Shown: one piece after another, positions 21,145-29,327 of the stretch | How positions within the stretch are numbered: the stretch's first letter is position 1 | How the letters are laid out: each line of letters opens with the position of its first letter | Source of the DNA: Paenibacillus zeisoli | Lineage (GTDB): Bacteria; Bacillota; Bacilli; Paenibacillales; Paenibacillaceae | Assembly: GCF_003994465.1 (NCBI RefSeq) | Contig: NZ_RZNX01000001.1 | Coordinates: forward strand, 434,001-498,000 | Length of the DNA stretch: 64,000 nucleotides | Direction of reading: 5' to 3' | The notes under the pieces: generated by a model | What the model saw: only the letters and a program-made list of their open reading frames with translations | What the model was told of the DNA's origin: nothing | Databases searched by the model: none | Position numbers and translations under genes: made by a program

Positions 21145-21708
21145 ATGAATAACAAGAATAAAATAATAAATGACATTGACGCTATTCCCTCACTTGCACA
21201 ATCCAAGCGTCAGATTGATCGCTATAACCTAGACATAGACGCACAGGCTATACTCGTCGCATCTAGGCTAATGGCAGCGGGGGCCAAGCTTGCACATGCC
21301 TCGGAGATTCATTTCTCTAGATTCGGTTTATCAACAGGTCGATATCGTTTATTGGCAGACCTTGAAGATAACGAAGGAGAAGAGTTGCCTTCACAATTAG
21401 CGGAGCATCTAGGCGTTACACGTGCTACAGTGACAGGTCTTATCGACATTCTTGAACGAGATGGGCTAGTATCTCGGCGAGCAAGCTCAGACGATGGCCG
21501 TCAGAGATCGGTCATTTTGACGGAAGAAGGAGCGAAGAAGCTCCGTGAAATGGCTCCTGAGCATTTCGCTCGGCTGGAAGCAATGGTGGGCTTACTCAAT
21601 ATCGATGAGCGCAGCGTATTTCTTGACTTGCTAGGTCGAGTTACACAAGGTATCTCAGCACTTACGGGCGAACTAGGCTCGAAAGAAACCAAAGGGAAAC
21701 ATCAGTAA
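21145..21708 (+). CDS. MarR family transcriptional regulator
   Basis: A 187-residue MarR-type regulator: dimer helix AQAILVASRLMAAGAKLAHA, recognition region HLGVTRATVTGLIDILERDG, wing RRASSDDGRQRSVILTEEG, C-terminal helix SVFLDLLGRVTQGISALTGE. It heads an arrangement with a four-helix membrane protein and an NmrA-type reductase and may control them in response to a drug-like or redox-active ligand. No Shine-Dalgarno sequence lies before the ATG and the promoter -10 is 6 bp away, so the mRNA may be leaderless; a later in-frame ATG (residue 43) also lacks a site. Confidence 0.85.
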   Translation: MNNKNKIINDIDAIPSLAQSKRQIDRYNLDIDAQAILVASRLMAAGAKLAHASEIHFSRFGLSTGRYRLLADLEDNEGEELPSQLAEHLGVTRATVTGLIDILERDGLVSRRASSDDGRQRSVILTEEGAKKLREMAPEHFARLEAMVGLLNIDERSVFLDLLGRVTQGISALTGELGSKETKGKHQ

Positions 21709-21715
21709 TGAGTAG

Positions 21716-21744
21716 AATAGGCTAGTGAAGCTAGCCTATTTTTA
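21716..21744 (+). terminator. Rho-independent terminator
   Basis: Perfect 10-bp stem AATAGGCTAG (21716-21725) / CTAGCCTATT (21731-21740), 5-nt loop, TTTTATTC tail. Separates the MarR transcript from the next two genes. Confidence 0.85.
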
Positions 21745-21823
21745 TTCTTATATAGTTAGGCAGCTAATTATATCTCACTGAAAGCAATCATTGAACTATT
21801 TCAAAGAAGAAGGGAGCAACTAA

Positions 21824-22333
21824 ATGAACAAAATGAAATACCCGAATCAGACAGATGATGTTTACGGCATCAAGGTTGCTGGTTTCAAGAAAAAGACTTT
21901 TGTACTATGGCGTGAAGTTGTAATGGCCTATGCTGCTCCTGCCATCATGGCAGGTATCGGGGGATTGGCTACTGCCGATAGGGGTCTTCAATTAGGGGCA
22001 TTGACCACAATCGGCGGTACATCGGCCTTGATGGCCTTGATGATTGGCCTTTTGTTGCGCAGCCGAGTGGGCCATATACGATGGGTCATTGGTGCACCTC
22101 ACTTGGTTGTGGTAGGAGTGTTCGCATTGGCCGGGTCCTCGTTTGGCCTATTCGCCGCATGGGTGACATCTGGTTTACTAGAAATTACGATTCCGAGCAA
22201 TCACTTGGCCTGGTTCGATCGTGTCTGGATTGATTTTCCGTTGTCTGGATTCATAGCAAGCACGATAGTGACATGGCGGTGGCGTCTTGCCGTCACAACT
22301 AATTTTTCATCCAAAAGGAGAAGAAAAAAATGA
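21824..22333 (+). CDS. Four-helix integral membrane protein, family unknown
   Basis: A 169-residue hydrophobic protein with about four membrane segments: VVMAYAAPAIMAGIGGLATA, LGALTTIGGTSALMALMIGL, LVVVGVFALAGSSFGLFAAW and FPLSGFIASTIVTW, plus a basic C-terminus (SSKRRRKK). I do not recognise a named family. Ribosome site AGGGAGC. It overlaps the start of the NmrA-like gene by 4 bp (ATGA), so the two are co-translated. Confidence 0.75.
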   Translation: MNKMKYPNQTDDVYGIKVAGFKKKTFVLWREVVMAYAAPAIMAGIGGLATADRGLQLGALTTIGGTSALMALMIGLLLRSRVGHIRWVIGAPHLVVVGVFALAGSSFGLFAAWVTSGLLEITIPSNHLAWFDRVWIDFPLSGFIASTIVTWRWRLAVTTNFSSKRRRKK

Positions 22334-23187
22334 TAGTTATTATGGGAGCAACAGGTACGATAGGCAGTGCGCTTTTAGAACGTTTGGTTGATCTTGGCGT
22401 ACCCGCCAGGGCGCTGAGCAGAGAGCCTGAGAAGTTACGTGATCAGATTGGAGAAAAAGGCCGGTCGACTATCGAGGTCGCATTTGCTGATGCTTCCGAC
22501 CCCGAATCCCTGCGCCGCGCGTTTACAGGAGCTAGCCAAGTCTTCCTTGCCATGACCAATAGTCCAAGACAAGTCGAATTGGAAACTTCGATCATTCAGA
22601 TTGCATCCGAAGCTGGAATCAAACACATCGTAAAAATATCCAGTCCTGCCTTTGAGCAGAGCTCTCCAGTGGCAGTGGCGAGCTGGCATCAAGAGATCGA
22701 GAAAACACTGAGCGAATCGGGTCTCGCCCACACCGTGTTGCGTCCTTATGCGTTCATGCAAAACTTACTACGTCTTGCACCAACGATCACTACTCAAAAT
22801 GTTTTCTATGGCTGCATGGGCGATTCACCCTGTAACTTCATTGACTGTCGCGATATCGCAGATGTTGCCGCAAAAGTTCTGACCAACCGCGAGGTATCAG
22901 GCCAAATATACACGCTTACTGGTTCGGAGATTTTCAGTTATCCCCAGATCGCGAGTAAACTATCCGCCCTTCTTAATCGGCCGATAAGCTACATCAACAT
23001 GGAACCCCAAATCCTACTCCGCAATCTTATAGAGCACGGGCATATGCCTCCTTGGCTCGCGAACCACGTTGTGGAAATTCAAACCATGTCTACGGTGGTG
23101 CCAGAAAGTCCAAATGATACTGTGAAGCGCTTGCTCGGCAGAGAGCCACGCACGTTAGACGCCTTTCTGCATGAGTATTTCCGATAG
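22330..23187 (+). CDS. NmrA family NAD(P)-binding protein
   Basis: A 285-residue atypical SDR: N-terminal GATGTIGSALLERL (residues 6-19), ALSREPEKLRD after strand 2, SQVFLAMTNSPRQVELE, HTVLRPYAFMQNLL and a C-terminal helix-rich part with VKRLLGREPRTLDAF. It belongs to the NmrA/QorB group, which reduces quinones or azo compounds or serves as a redox sensor. It is co-translated with the membrane protein (ATGA overlap) and sits downstream of a MarR gene. A second NmrA gene occurs at 3697-4578 but is clearly different in sequence. Confidence 0.85.
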   Translation: MIVIMGATGTIGSALLERLVDLGVPARALSREPEKLRDQIGEKGRSTIEVAFADASDPESLRRAFTGASQVFLAMTNSPRQVELETSIIQIASEAGIKHIVKISSPAFEQSSPVAVASWHQEIEKTLSESGLAHTVLRPYAFMQNLLRLAPTITTQNVFYGCMGDSPCNFIDCRDIADVAAKVLTNREVSGQIYTLTGSEIFSYPQIASKLSALLNRPISYINMEPQILLRNLIEHGHMPPWLANHVVEIQTMSTVVPESPNDTVKRLLGREPRTLDAFLHEYFR

Positions 23188-23253
23188 AGGCGGAGTCCAC
23201 CTATTTTGAAATTTGTGTCGGTGGCAGCATTTTGTTCCGATCTCAGACAAGAC

Positions 23254-23317
23254 ATTAAGCTAACGGGATACGTTAGTTGATCCAGAACAGGGAGCAGGCC
23301 GCATCGGCCTTGCTCCC
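23254..23317 (+). repeat. TAACGGG-type repeat with terminator hairpin, copy 11
   Basis: ATTAAGCTAACGGGATACGT then TAGTTGATC contains the perfect dyad CTAACG-GGATA-CGTTAG. It is followed by a long stem GGGAGCAGGCC (23290-23300) / GGCCTTGCTCCC (23306-23317, one bulge) and CATTTTC. Last copy of the family in the window. Confidence 0.85.
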
Positions 23318-23552
23318 ATTTTCATTGAATTAATTTAATAGGATAAGGTAGAAGTGTTGTATATGGAACGATGAAAAGGGGATGAATATAATTTTGAAAC
23401 TTTGACAGGACAGCTTACTGTTGTAATTACATTTGGGTTCGAGGCTTTGTAAAATGCAGCCTTTCCTTTGATATATAAGGAAAATTGATGTTTTGCTTGG
23501 TTTAGCTTAATCATTGGAGTTATTGTTTGGTTGCTCTTATTATGGATTGTCG

Positions 23553-23656
23553 GACGACAAGTACTTCAATACAATGGAAGTCGCATAAACTGCGGCTTTT
23601 TTATTTTTGTATAGAAGTGCTTTTCATTTGCTCAAGACTAGTACTTATATACAAAG
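23553..23656 (+). repeat. Terminator-arm repeat, R2 copy 1
   Basis: Left arm GACAAGTACTTCAATACAAT, hairpin AGTCGCATAAACTGCGGCTT with T-run (23579-23603), right arm TGTATAGAAGTGCTTTT, a further arm CAAGACTAGTACTTATATAC. The architecture is the same as R1 but with the variant GTCGCATAAACTGCGGC and TATAGAAG in place of GTACAAG. Confidence 0.75.
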
Positions 23657-23764
23657 CCAATCCTCTCCGTCTTATTTGATATAAAATAAACAGGGTTCTA
23701 GTTAATATTTTGTTAATAAGTTATTTAGAAAAATGCAATTGTCCTCATTTATAATGAATGATGA

Positions 23765-23776
23765 GGAAACGTTTCC
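23765..23776. promoter_or_regulatory. Palindromic operator-like site GGAAACGTTTCC
   Basis: A perfect 12-bp palindrome just downstream of TATAAT and 26 bp before the ATG. LacI-family regulators, including CcpA cre sites, have this AAACGTTT style of core, though the match to the cre consensus is partial. It would repress by position. Confidence 0.4.
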
Positions 23777-23802
23777 CAATATGAAATAAAGGAGTTCCAA
23801 AA

Positions 23803-25068
23803 ATGAAACTTAGTAAAAAAGGGATTACCGCACTTTCATTTACCCTTGGAGCCTGTCTTTTTGTATCGACAGCCTTCGCCGATACGCTGCTGGGATCTGG
23901 TTACGACCAGCTGAAAGGTTCTGCAAAAAACACTGCGTCCCAAATGGAGAAGGGACTGGACAGCTACACGATAGAGGCGTTGTATGCACTAAAGGATAAC
24001 GGTCAAACTTTGTATGAGGAATCCAATACTAATAAATTCGATGCGCAAAAGCAGGCAAGTGAGAATACGAGTGTGACTCAAGTCTCCAGTGGCAATACAA
24101 CAACGAATTACTCGTACACCGACCAAAAGCATTCGATTTGGAAAAACGGAACGGATGATAAGTATTATGTGACAGAATTTCCGGAAGATGAAGTGAGGGG
24201 AAAAATGTTCGCCAGCCCGTTCAACGCAAAGGGGGCTCCTGAGATCGAAAAAATCGTTGACGCCCTGGTGGGTAATTTGAAAGATTATGTACAGGCGGAA
24301 GAAAGGGCTGACGGCGGAAGAGTCTACTCGGGCAGTCTATCCGAGGCACAGGTTCCCGCGGTAGTGAATGCCGTTTCATCTTTTGGCATCAAGCAGATGA
24401 TTAATGAGCAGGGACGCATGCAAAGGGATGCGAAAATGCCGGAAATCGAGAGCGATATTTTTGTTAAGAAGGTTGTGGGCACGGCCGCTGAGAACAAATC
24501 GGGATTACTCGAGAATGTTACTGGCGAGGTAATCTTGTCCGGTAAGGATAAAAACGGCACGCAGCATGATTTAACGTTAAATATCGTTTTGAAACTATCC
24601 AATATCGGAAATACGAAGATTACCATGCCTGACCTGACCGGAGCAAACGTAGAAAATGTAACCGATTCAGGCGGCTTTAGCAGTAAGTTTGTCGGAAAAT
24701 ACAAAAATAATATTATTACTGAGAAAGACGGCAAATTTATCAAAATCGGCGAGAGAAACCTTGAAATTACAAGTATGGATAAGGACAAAGTAACGGGCAA
24801 GTATCACGAAACCGTGAAACCCGGGTTTGAAGCGGAGTACGGCGACAAGTATAACTTTACCTTTGAATACAATCCTAAGCGTTCCAATTCCATGTCTACA
24901 TTCACTTACACCAATTCAAAGGGTGAACAGGAAAATGGGCAGCTCTATCCGGGCGGTTCTGGAAAGATCTATCTCGAACTGAACATTAAGATGATCGACA
25001 GCAATTCGTATCAGTCCAACAACCAACAATATTATGATGGGGAATTTAGCCGTGTTTTTGAGGATTAA
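23803..25068 (+). CDS. Secreted protein of unknown function, linked to an ABC-2 transporter and two-component system
   Basis: A 421-residue protein with a signal peptide (KKGITALSFTLGACLFVSTA, cleavage after AFA near residue 26) and no membrane anchor. The mature part is hydrophilic, with stretches such as LTLNIVLKLSNIGNTKITMP and KIGERNLEITSMDKDKVTGK that suggest beta-rich, LolA/outer-sheet-like folding. Repeated PGG/Tyr-rich C-terminal sequence follows. It lies directly upstream of an ABC transporter, sensor kinase and response regulator and may be the substrate-binding or sensed component. Ribosome site AAAGGAG. A palindrome near its promoter suggests LacI-type control. Confidence 0.65.
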   Translation: MKLSKKGITALSFTLGACLFVSTAFADTLLGSGYDQLKGSAKNTASQMEKGLDSYTIEALYALKDNGQTLYEESNTNKFDAQKQASENTSVTQVSSGNTTTNYSYTDQKHSIWKNGTDDKYYVTEFPEDEVRGKMFASPFNAKGAPEIEKIVDALVGNLKDYVQAEERADGGRVYSGSLSEAQVPAVVNAVSSFGIKQMINEQGRMQRDAKMPEIESDIFVKKVVGTAAENKSGLLENVTGEVILSGKDKNGTQHDLTLNIVLKLSNIGNTKITMPDLTGANVENVTDSGGFSSKFVGKYKNNIITEKDGKFIKIGERNLEITSMDKDKVTGKYHETVKPGFEAEYGDKYNFTFEYNPKRSNSMSTFTYTNSKGEQENGQLYPGGSGKIYLELNIKMIDSNSYQSNNQQYYDGEFSRVFED

Positions 25069-25077
25069 TCGGTTAAG

Positions 25078-25099
25078 GGAAGCCGCTGATGCGGCTTCC
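25078..25099 (+). other. Intercistronic hairpin
   Basis: Perfect 9-bp stem GGAAGCCGC/GCGGCTTCC with loop TGAT between the secreted-protein and ABC genes, but without a T-run. It may be a weak terminator or an mRNA-stabilising hairpin that lowers expression of the downstream genes. Confidence 0.55.
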
Positions 25100-25107
25100 T
25101 GACCATT

Positions 25108-25854
25108 ATGGGGGAGATGTTGAAACACATGCATAAAGCTATCGAAATTACCGAACTTACCAAGGTGTATAGCAATGGCAGAGGAATCAGTAATATGAAC
25201 TTAACAATAGATCAAGGTGATATTTTCGGCTTTTTGGGACCCAATGGTGCAGGAAAGACGACGGCTATGAAAGTGATGGCGGGACTAATGAGACCGGACC
25301 GAGGCGATGTGAAGATATTCGGCGCCAGTGTTATAGATGACTATGTCAATGCGATGAAGCATGTAGGCTGTATTATCGAGACAGCGGAGTCTTACCCTTA
25401 TTTGTCGGCCAATGAAAACTTGAAGCTGTTTGCACGGTTCTACCCGCACGTGGATCAGAAGAGAATCGATGAATGTCTTGAAATCACCGGCTTGCTGAAA
25501 TATAAAAATGAAAAATCCAGAAAGTTCTCATTAGGGATGAAGCAACGTTTGGGTGTGGCAGCTGCTATTTTGTCAAAACCCAAGCTGTTAATTTTGGACG
25601 AGCCGCTTAACGGACTTGATGTTGAGGGGATAATAGAGATGCGGAAGCTGATTAAACAACTTGTTCACGAGTCAGGTACAACCTTCTTTATCTCCAGCCA
25701 TTTGATTCATGATGTGGAGTTAACCTGTACAAGAATCGGTGTTGTGTATGGGGGACAGCTTATCAATGTCGACTATACCCATAACATTCTCTCGAATTAT
25801 TCTTCTCTTGAAAATTATTTCATTAGTGAGGTGGACAGGAATGGCCGGGTTTAA
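25108..25854 (+). CDS. ABC transporter ATP-binding protein
   Basis: A 241-248-residue ABC-2 type ATPase: Walker A GPNGAGKTT (about residue 49), Q-loop in MKHVGCIIETAESYPYLS, signature SLGMKQRL, Walker B LLILDEP with GLD, H-loop ISSHLIHD. Its length and the ETAESYPYLS segment resemble bacitracin/lantibiotic-type (BcrA-like) ATPases. It energises the permease encoded next. The start is uncertain: ATG at 25108 has no site, whereas ATG at 25129 follows GGGGGAG by 12 bases and may be the real one. Confidence 0.92.
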   Translation: MGEMLKHMHKAIEITELTKVYSNGRGISNMNLTIDQGDIFGFLGPNGAGKTTAMKVMAGLMRPDRGDVKIFGASVIDDYVNAMKHVGCIIETAESYPYLSANENLKLFARFYPHVDQKRIDECLEITGLLKYKNEKSRKFSLGMKQRLGVAAAILSKPKLLILDEPLNGLDVEGIIEMRKLIKQLVHESGTTFFISSHLIHDVELTCTRIGVVYGGQLINVDYTHNILSNYSSLENYFISEVDRNGRV

Positions 25855-26593
25855 AGCTGCATTCATTATTGAAGCCATCAAGCTGTTGAAAAAGAAAAAA
25901 ATAATTGCGGCCGCCATTTTGTCAATATTCGCAGTCGTAATTGGACAAATTGCGGTTACAGCGATTAAACATGGGCTTGGACTTCGGGTTGCAGGCAGCA
26001 CCGAATTTCCGTTCTTGGTTCTATCGATTTTCAGTTATACGATATTACCTCTATTTGCTACGTTTGTGGCAATTGATATGTTTAGCGGTGAATTTTCGTC
26101 CAATACGATGAAAATAACGCTCACCAGACCTGTATCCAGGTTCGGCGTTTTTAGCGCAAAGGTTCTGAATTTAGCATTATTCATTTGTTCAAACTTAGTG
26201 TTTGTTATGATTCTCTCGTTGTTGGCCGGTTTCCTGTTTAATATGTCCTCTGTCAGCCTGTTAGGATTCGTTAGAGTTGTATTATCCTATATGGCGACGT
26301 TCTTTCCTGTCTTTGTATTTTCTCTTCTGGTTGTATTACTGTCTAATTTGCTCCGCGGGGGTTTGGCCGTTTTTTTTCTGGCAATTATTGCTTTTATCGC
26401 CTTTAACTTTTTGGATATCGTGTTCTCGAGTTATTCCAGTTTCTTTATTACGTCGATGTTCGACTGGTACACGCTCTGGATCTCCGAATCAATCAACGTG
26501 TATAAAATATTACGCCAGGTCTTAATCATGTTGGGCTGTGGTATAATGTTATTTACTGCTGGATACTACTTGTTTGATAGAAAGGATATATAG
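25841..26593 (+). CDS. ABC-2 type permease
   Basis: A 250-residue membrane protein with six predicted helices: IIAAAILSIFAVVIGQIAV, LVLSIFSYTILPLFATFVAI, LNLALFICSNLVFVMILSLL, VVLSYMATFFPVFVFSLLVV, AVFFLAIIAFIAFNFLDIV and VLIMLGCGIMLFTAGYYLF. The FSGEFSSNTMKITLTRPVSR segment after helix 2 is the classic ABC-2 (BcrB-like) motif. The start ATG at 25841 follows GAGGTGG and overlaps the ATPase gene by 14 bp. Partner of the ATPase; probably exports a hydrophobic peptide or drug. Confidence 0.88.
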   Translation: MAGFKAAFIIEAIKLLKKKKIIAAAILSIFAVVIGQIAVTAIKHGLGLRVAGSTEFPFLVLSIFSYTILPLFATFVAIDMFSGEFSSNTMKITLTRPVSRFGVFSAKVLNLALFICSNLVFVMILSLLAGFLFNMSSVSLLGFVRVVLSYMATFFPVFVFSLLVVLLSNLLRGGLAVFFLAIIAFIAFNFLDIVFSSYSSFFITSMFDWYTLWISESINVYKILRQVLIMLGCGIMLFTAGYYLFDRKDI

Positions 26594-26601
26594 AAGGGGA
26601 A

Positions 26602-28035
26602 ATGCATGTAACGAAACGCTTTTTCATGATGAATGCGCTGACTGTACTGCTTTCTATCGGTTTCACCGTTTTGGCTGCCTTCATTTTTGCTGCTGTGTAT
26701 ACCAAAGTTTTTGGCCAAGAGGTGTATGTCCATGAAATGCAAAGAGTCATTGAGGTCAGGACAGGAATCAGTGAGATCAAACGCGAAGCCATGAACTCTA
26801 AGTTCGAACAGCTTTTGGATAAGCAGTATCAGCAAGAATTGTCTGCGCGGGTTAAGTCTTTGGGCGCAAGTGCCATCCTTCTAAAAAACAGGGAGGTATT
26901 ATACTCCACGAAAAAATTCAGCGAACTTGATATCGAAAGAAGCCTAATGCTAACCAGCGGTATGCCCGATCAAGATACTGTGGAGCTGGACGGCACAACT
27001 TATATGTTTGCTCGAGCGACATACAAGCTTCCGACTGGCGAAGACGGGGTTTTACTACTGTTGGCGCCCGTAACGCTGAATTCGGACTTTTACATACTGC
27101 TTGGCATTTTTGCGATCAGCTTTTTCATTTTGACTTTTCTGCTGATGAATTTTTGGGTTTCTTATCGATTCTCACGCGGGATGCTTAATCCGATCTCCAG
27201 ATTGAAGGCGGCCGCCGTACGAATAAGTGAAGGCGATTTGAACTTCGGGATTGCGGAGGAAGGCGAAGATGAGGTAAGGGAGCTCTGCAGAACACTGGAA
27301 CTCATGAGGGTTAAGCTGAAGGAATCGATTTATCTGCAGAACAAATATGATGAGAACCGGAATTTTTTGGTGTCAAGTATCTCACATGACTTAAAAACGC
27401 CGGTTACATCCATTATTGGTTATATTGAAGGGATTATCGATGGGGTAGCGAGGACACCGGAGAAGACGGAAGAGTATCTGGAAACGGCCCGTTCCAAGGC
27501 GGTATTGGTGAATATGATGATTGATGATCTTATTTTATATTCCAAGCTTGACTTAAAACAGCTCCCTTATCATTTTCAGAGTACGAACCTAGCCGGCTAT
27601 TTCGAGGATTGCGTGTCAGAATACCAATATGAGTTTGAACAGGCGAACTTCACTTTCGAGCTTATTAATGAGCTGGTTTCGCCCGTCACGGTCTTAATCG
27701 ATCGCGAAAGGTTCAAGAGGGTCATTCAAAATATTCTGGGCAATGCAGCGAAATACTTGGAAAAGGCTGACGGAAGTATTGTCATAATACTCAGGGAGAC
27801 GCGGACATCCGCCATTATAGAAATCAAAGACAATGGAAAAGGGATACCGGAGAAGGATCTTCCCCATATTTTTGACAGGTTTTATCGGGTGGACCCTTCT
27901 CGAACAAATACCGATGGCAGCGGCCTCGGGCTTGCTATTGCCAAGCAGATTCTGGAAGGGCATGAGGGAGAGATTTGGGCTAGAAGTATTGTGGGAGAAG
28001 GAACCCGGATAATGATATCACTGAGAAAAGTGTAG
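26602..28035 (+). CDS. Two-component sensor histidine kinase
   Basis: A 477-residue kinase: membrane helix NALTVLLSIGFTVLAAFIF, an extracellular sensor region (residues about 33-165), a second helix FYILLGIFAISFFILTFLLM, HAMP (LNPISRLKAAAVRISEGDL), HisKA with SSISHDLKTP (H262), N-box NILGNAAKY, G1 DNGKGIPE, F-box FDRFYRVD and G2 GSGLGLAI. All catalytic boxes are intact. It phosphorylates the response regulator encoded 16 bp downstream, and together they probably control the upstream secreted-protein/ABC unit. Confidence 0.95.
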   Translation: MHVTKRFFMMNALTVLLSIGFTVLAAFIFAAVYTKVFGQEVYVHEMQRVIEVRTGISEIKREAMNSKFEQLLDKQYQQELSARVKSLGASAILLKNREVLYSTKKFSELDIERSLMLTSGMPDQDTVELDGTTYMFARATYKLPTGEDGVLLLLAPVTLNSDFYILLGIFAISFFILTFLLMNFWVSYRFSRGMLNPISRLKAAAVRISEGDLNFGIAEEGEDEVRELCRTLELMRVKLKESIYLQNKYDENRNFLVSSISHDLKTPVTSIIGYIEGIIDGVARTPEKTEEYLETARSKAVLVNMMIDDLILYSKLDLKQLPYHFQSTNLAGYFEDCVSEYQYEFEQANFTFELINELVSPVTVLIDRERFKRVIQNILGNAAKYLEKADGSIVIILRETRTSAIIEIKDNGKGIPEKDLPHIFDRFYRVDPSRTNTDGSGLGLAIAKQILEGHEGEIWARSIVGEGTRIMISLRKV

Positions 28036-28051
28036 GGCTGTGGAGGTTATG

Positions 28052-28747
28052 ATGAAAAGGCTGCTCATTGTTGAAGATGACCAAAGCATTGCAAATCTGC
28101 AAAAGGACTACCTGGAGCTAAGCGGATACTCGGTTAGGATCGTGAACAATGGATCCGAGGGTCTCAAGGCTCTCGAGGAAGAAGAATTTGGACTTGTTAT
28201 ATTAGACATTATGCTTCCTGGTATAGACGGGTTCGAAGTATTAAAAACCATCCGTGAACAGGAAGATATCCCGGTGCTTCTTGTATCCGCCAGAGCAGAT
28301 GAAATCTATAAAATAAACGGCCTCGGCCTCGGTGCGGATGATTACATCACCAAGCCGTTCAGCTCAGGCGAGCTGGTGGCCCGGGTTAATGCGCATCTGA
28401 ATAAGTTCGAGCGGATGAAAGAACGTTTTGGTAAGAAGGAAGTGGGCACTGTTCTTAGCGTCCGGGGCCTGGAGATTCAAAAGGATTCTAGAAGGGTGTT
28501 TGTGAACGGAATTGAGGTCATGCTGACACAAAGAGAATTCGAGCTGCTCTTATTTCTTTTTCAGCATGCCAATAGGGTGTTCGATAAGGAAGAGCTTTTT
28601 GAGCGAATCTGGGGGATGGATGCAATAGGAGATGCTTCTACTGTAACGGTACATATCGCCAGAATTAGAGAGAAAATAGAGAAAACCCCTTCAAAGCCCC
28701 AATATATAGGGACGGTTTGGGGAGCAGGGTACAGATTTATGGTCTGA
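28052..28747 (+). CDS. OmpR/PhoB-type response regulator
   Basis: A 231-residue response regulator: receiver with acidic pair E8-D9-D10, phospho-acceptor D52 (VILDIMLPGIDG), and K101 (YITKPF), followed by an OmpR winged helix (MLTQREFELLLFLFQHANRV, TVTVHIARIREKIE, GTVWGAGYRF). The start is the second of two tandem ATGs, five bases after GGAGG; the upstream in-frame GTG overlaps that site. Partner of the histidine kinase. Confidence 0.95.
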   Translation: MKRLLIVEDDQSIANLQKDYLELSGYSVRIVNNGSEGLKALEEEEFGLVILDIMLPGIDGFEVLKTIREQEDIPVLLVSARADEIYKINGLGLGADDYITKPFSSGELVARVNAHLNKFERMKERFGKKEVGTVLSVRGLEIQKDSRRVFVNGIEVMLTQREFELLLFLFQHANRVFDKEELFERIWGMDAIGDASTVTVHIARIREKIEKTPSKPQYIGTVWGAGYRFMV

Positions 28748-29327
28748 CCGTACTCTCACTTGCTTCTGGATATTTGCCGAGTTTTGTTTTTGCCATCAAG
28801 CTGATCGGAGACGAGCTTAATTTCTTGTACGAACAATTATTTGAGAAAAATATGCTAAGAGCGTTGCCGATGTATTTGGTAAAGTTGATTTGCTTTTTTG
28901 TAGCTCCAGAATATATTACGTGCGTGAGTGAAATAAACATTAATGTATAGAAGTCGCATAAACTGCGGCTTTTTTATTTTGTGTATAGAAGAGAAGTTCT
29001 TGAGAAAGTGCTAATTATTTCCCTTCTTGTCTTGAGTGCAAGACAAGAACTTCTATACAATGCCGTATTAGGACAAGACCTTCTATACAGCCCCGAGATG
29101 AACGATACCTTATGAAGTTGCTTGTAACTTGGGTAAGGGAGTTCCTAGAATTTACGCGGCTTAGGACACATCGATCGAATTCCTATATCGACATATAAAA
29201 CAATCCTATAATCGGATTTATTGACGCACGGGAGGCGCGATGATAGATTATGTTCAACTTAATGTTGACTATCCAGATGCGGATTAATGAAATTAGTGAA
29301 ATGAACTCATAGTTGAGGAGGCTAGTC
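28748..29327. other. Intergenic region containing R2 repeat copy 2
   Basis: About 580 bases. 28748-28945 has no supportable gene. The repeat occupies 28946-29092. From 29093 to 29327 I see only the leader of the next operon, without a clear promoter. Confidence 0.5.
28946..29092 (+). repeat. Terminator-arm repeat, R2 copy 2
   Basis: Hairpin AAGTCGCATAAACTGCGGCT with T-run (28950-28980), right arm TGTATAGAAGAGAAGTTCTT, inverted arm CAAGACAAGAACTTCTATAC (29039-29058) and a third arm GGACAAGACCTTCTATACAG (29071-29090). The best example of alternating-orientation arms. Confidence 0.8.

Larger units (their letters stand above)
23318..23802. other. Intergenic region with gene relic and repeat
   Basis: About 480 bases. 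Near 23507-23590 one frame reads SLIIGVIVWLLLLWIVGRQV, a membrane-helix relic that runs into the R2 hairpin. R2 copy 1 (23553-23656) and the promoter region of the secreted-protein gene follow, including TATAAT at 23750-23755 without a clear -35 and a palindrome at 23765-23776. Confidence 0.55.

Noticed and set aside
14289-23317. Classical integron with attC sites
   Set aside because: The TAACGGG dyads recall attC core sites, but spacing and core bases differ and no IntI-like integrase is present, so I report only cassette-like behaviour.
28717-28950. A 77-codon frame after the response regulator gene
   Set aside because: It overlaps the end of the regulator gene in another frame, has no ribosome site and no family resemblance.
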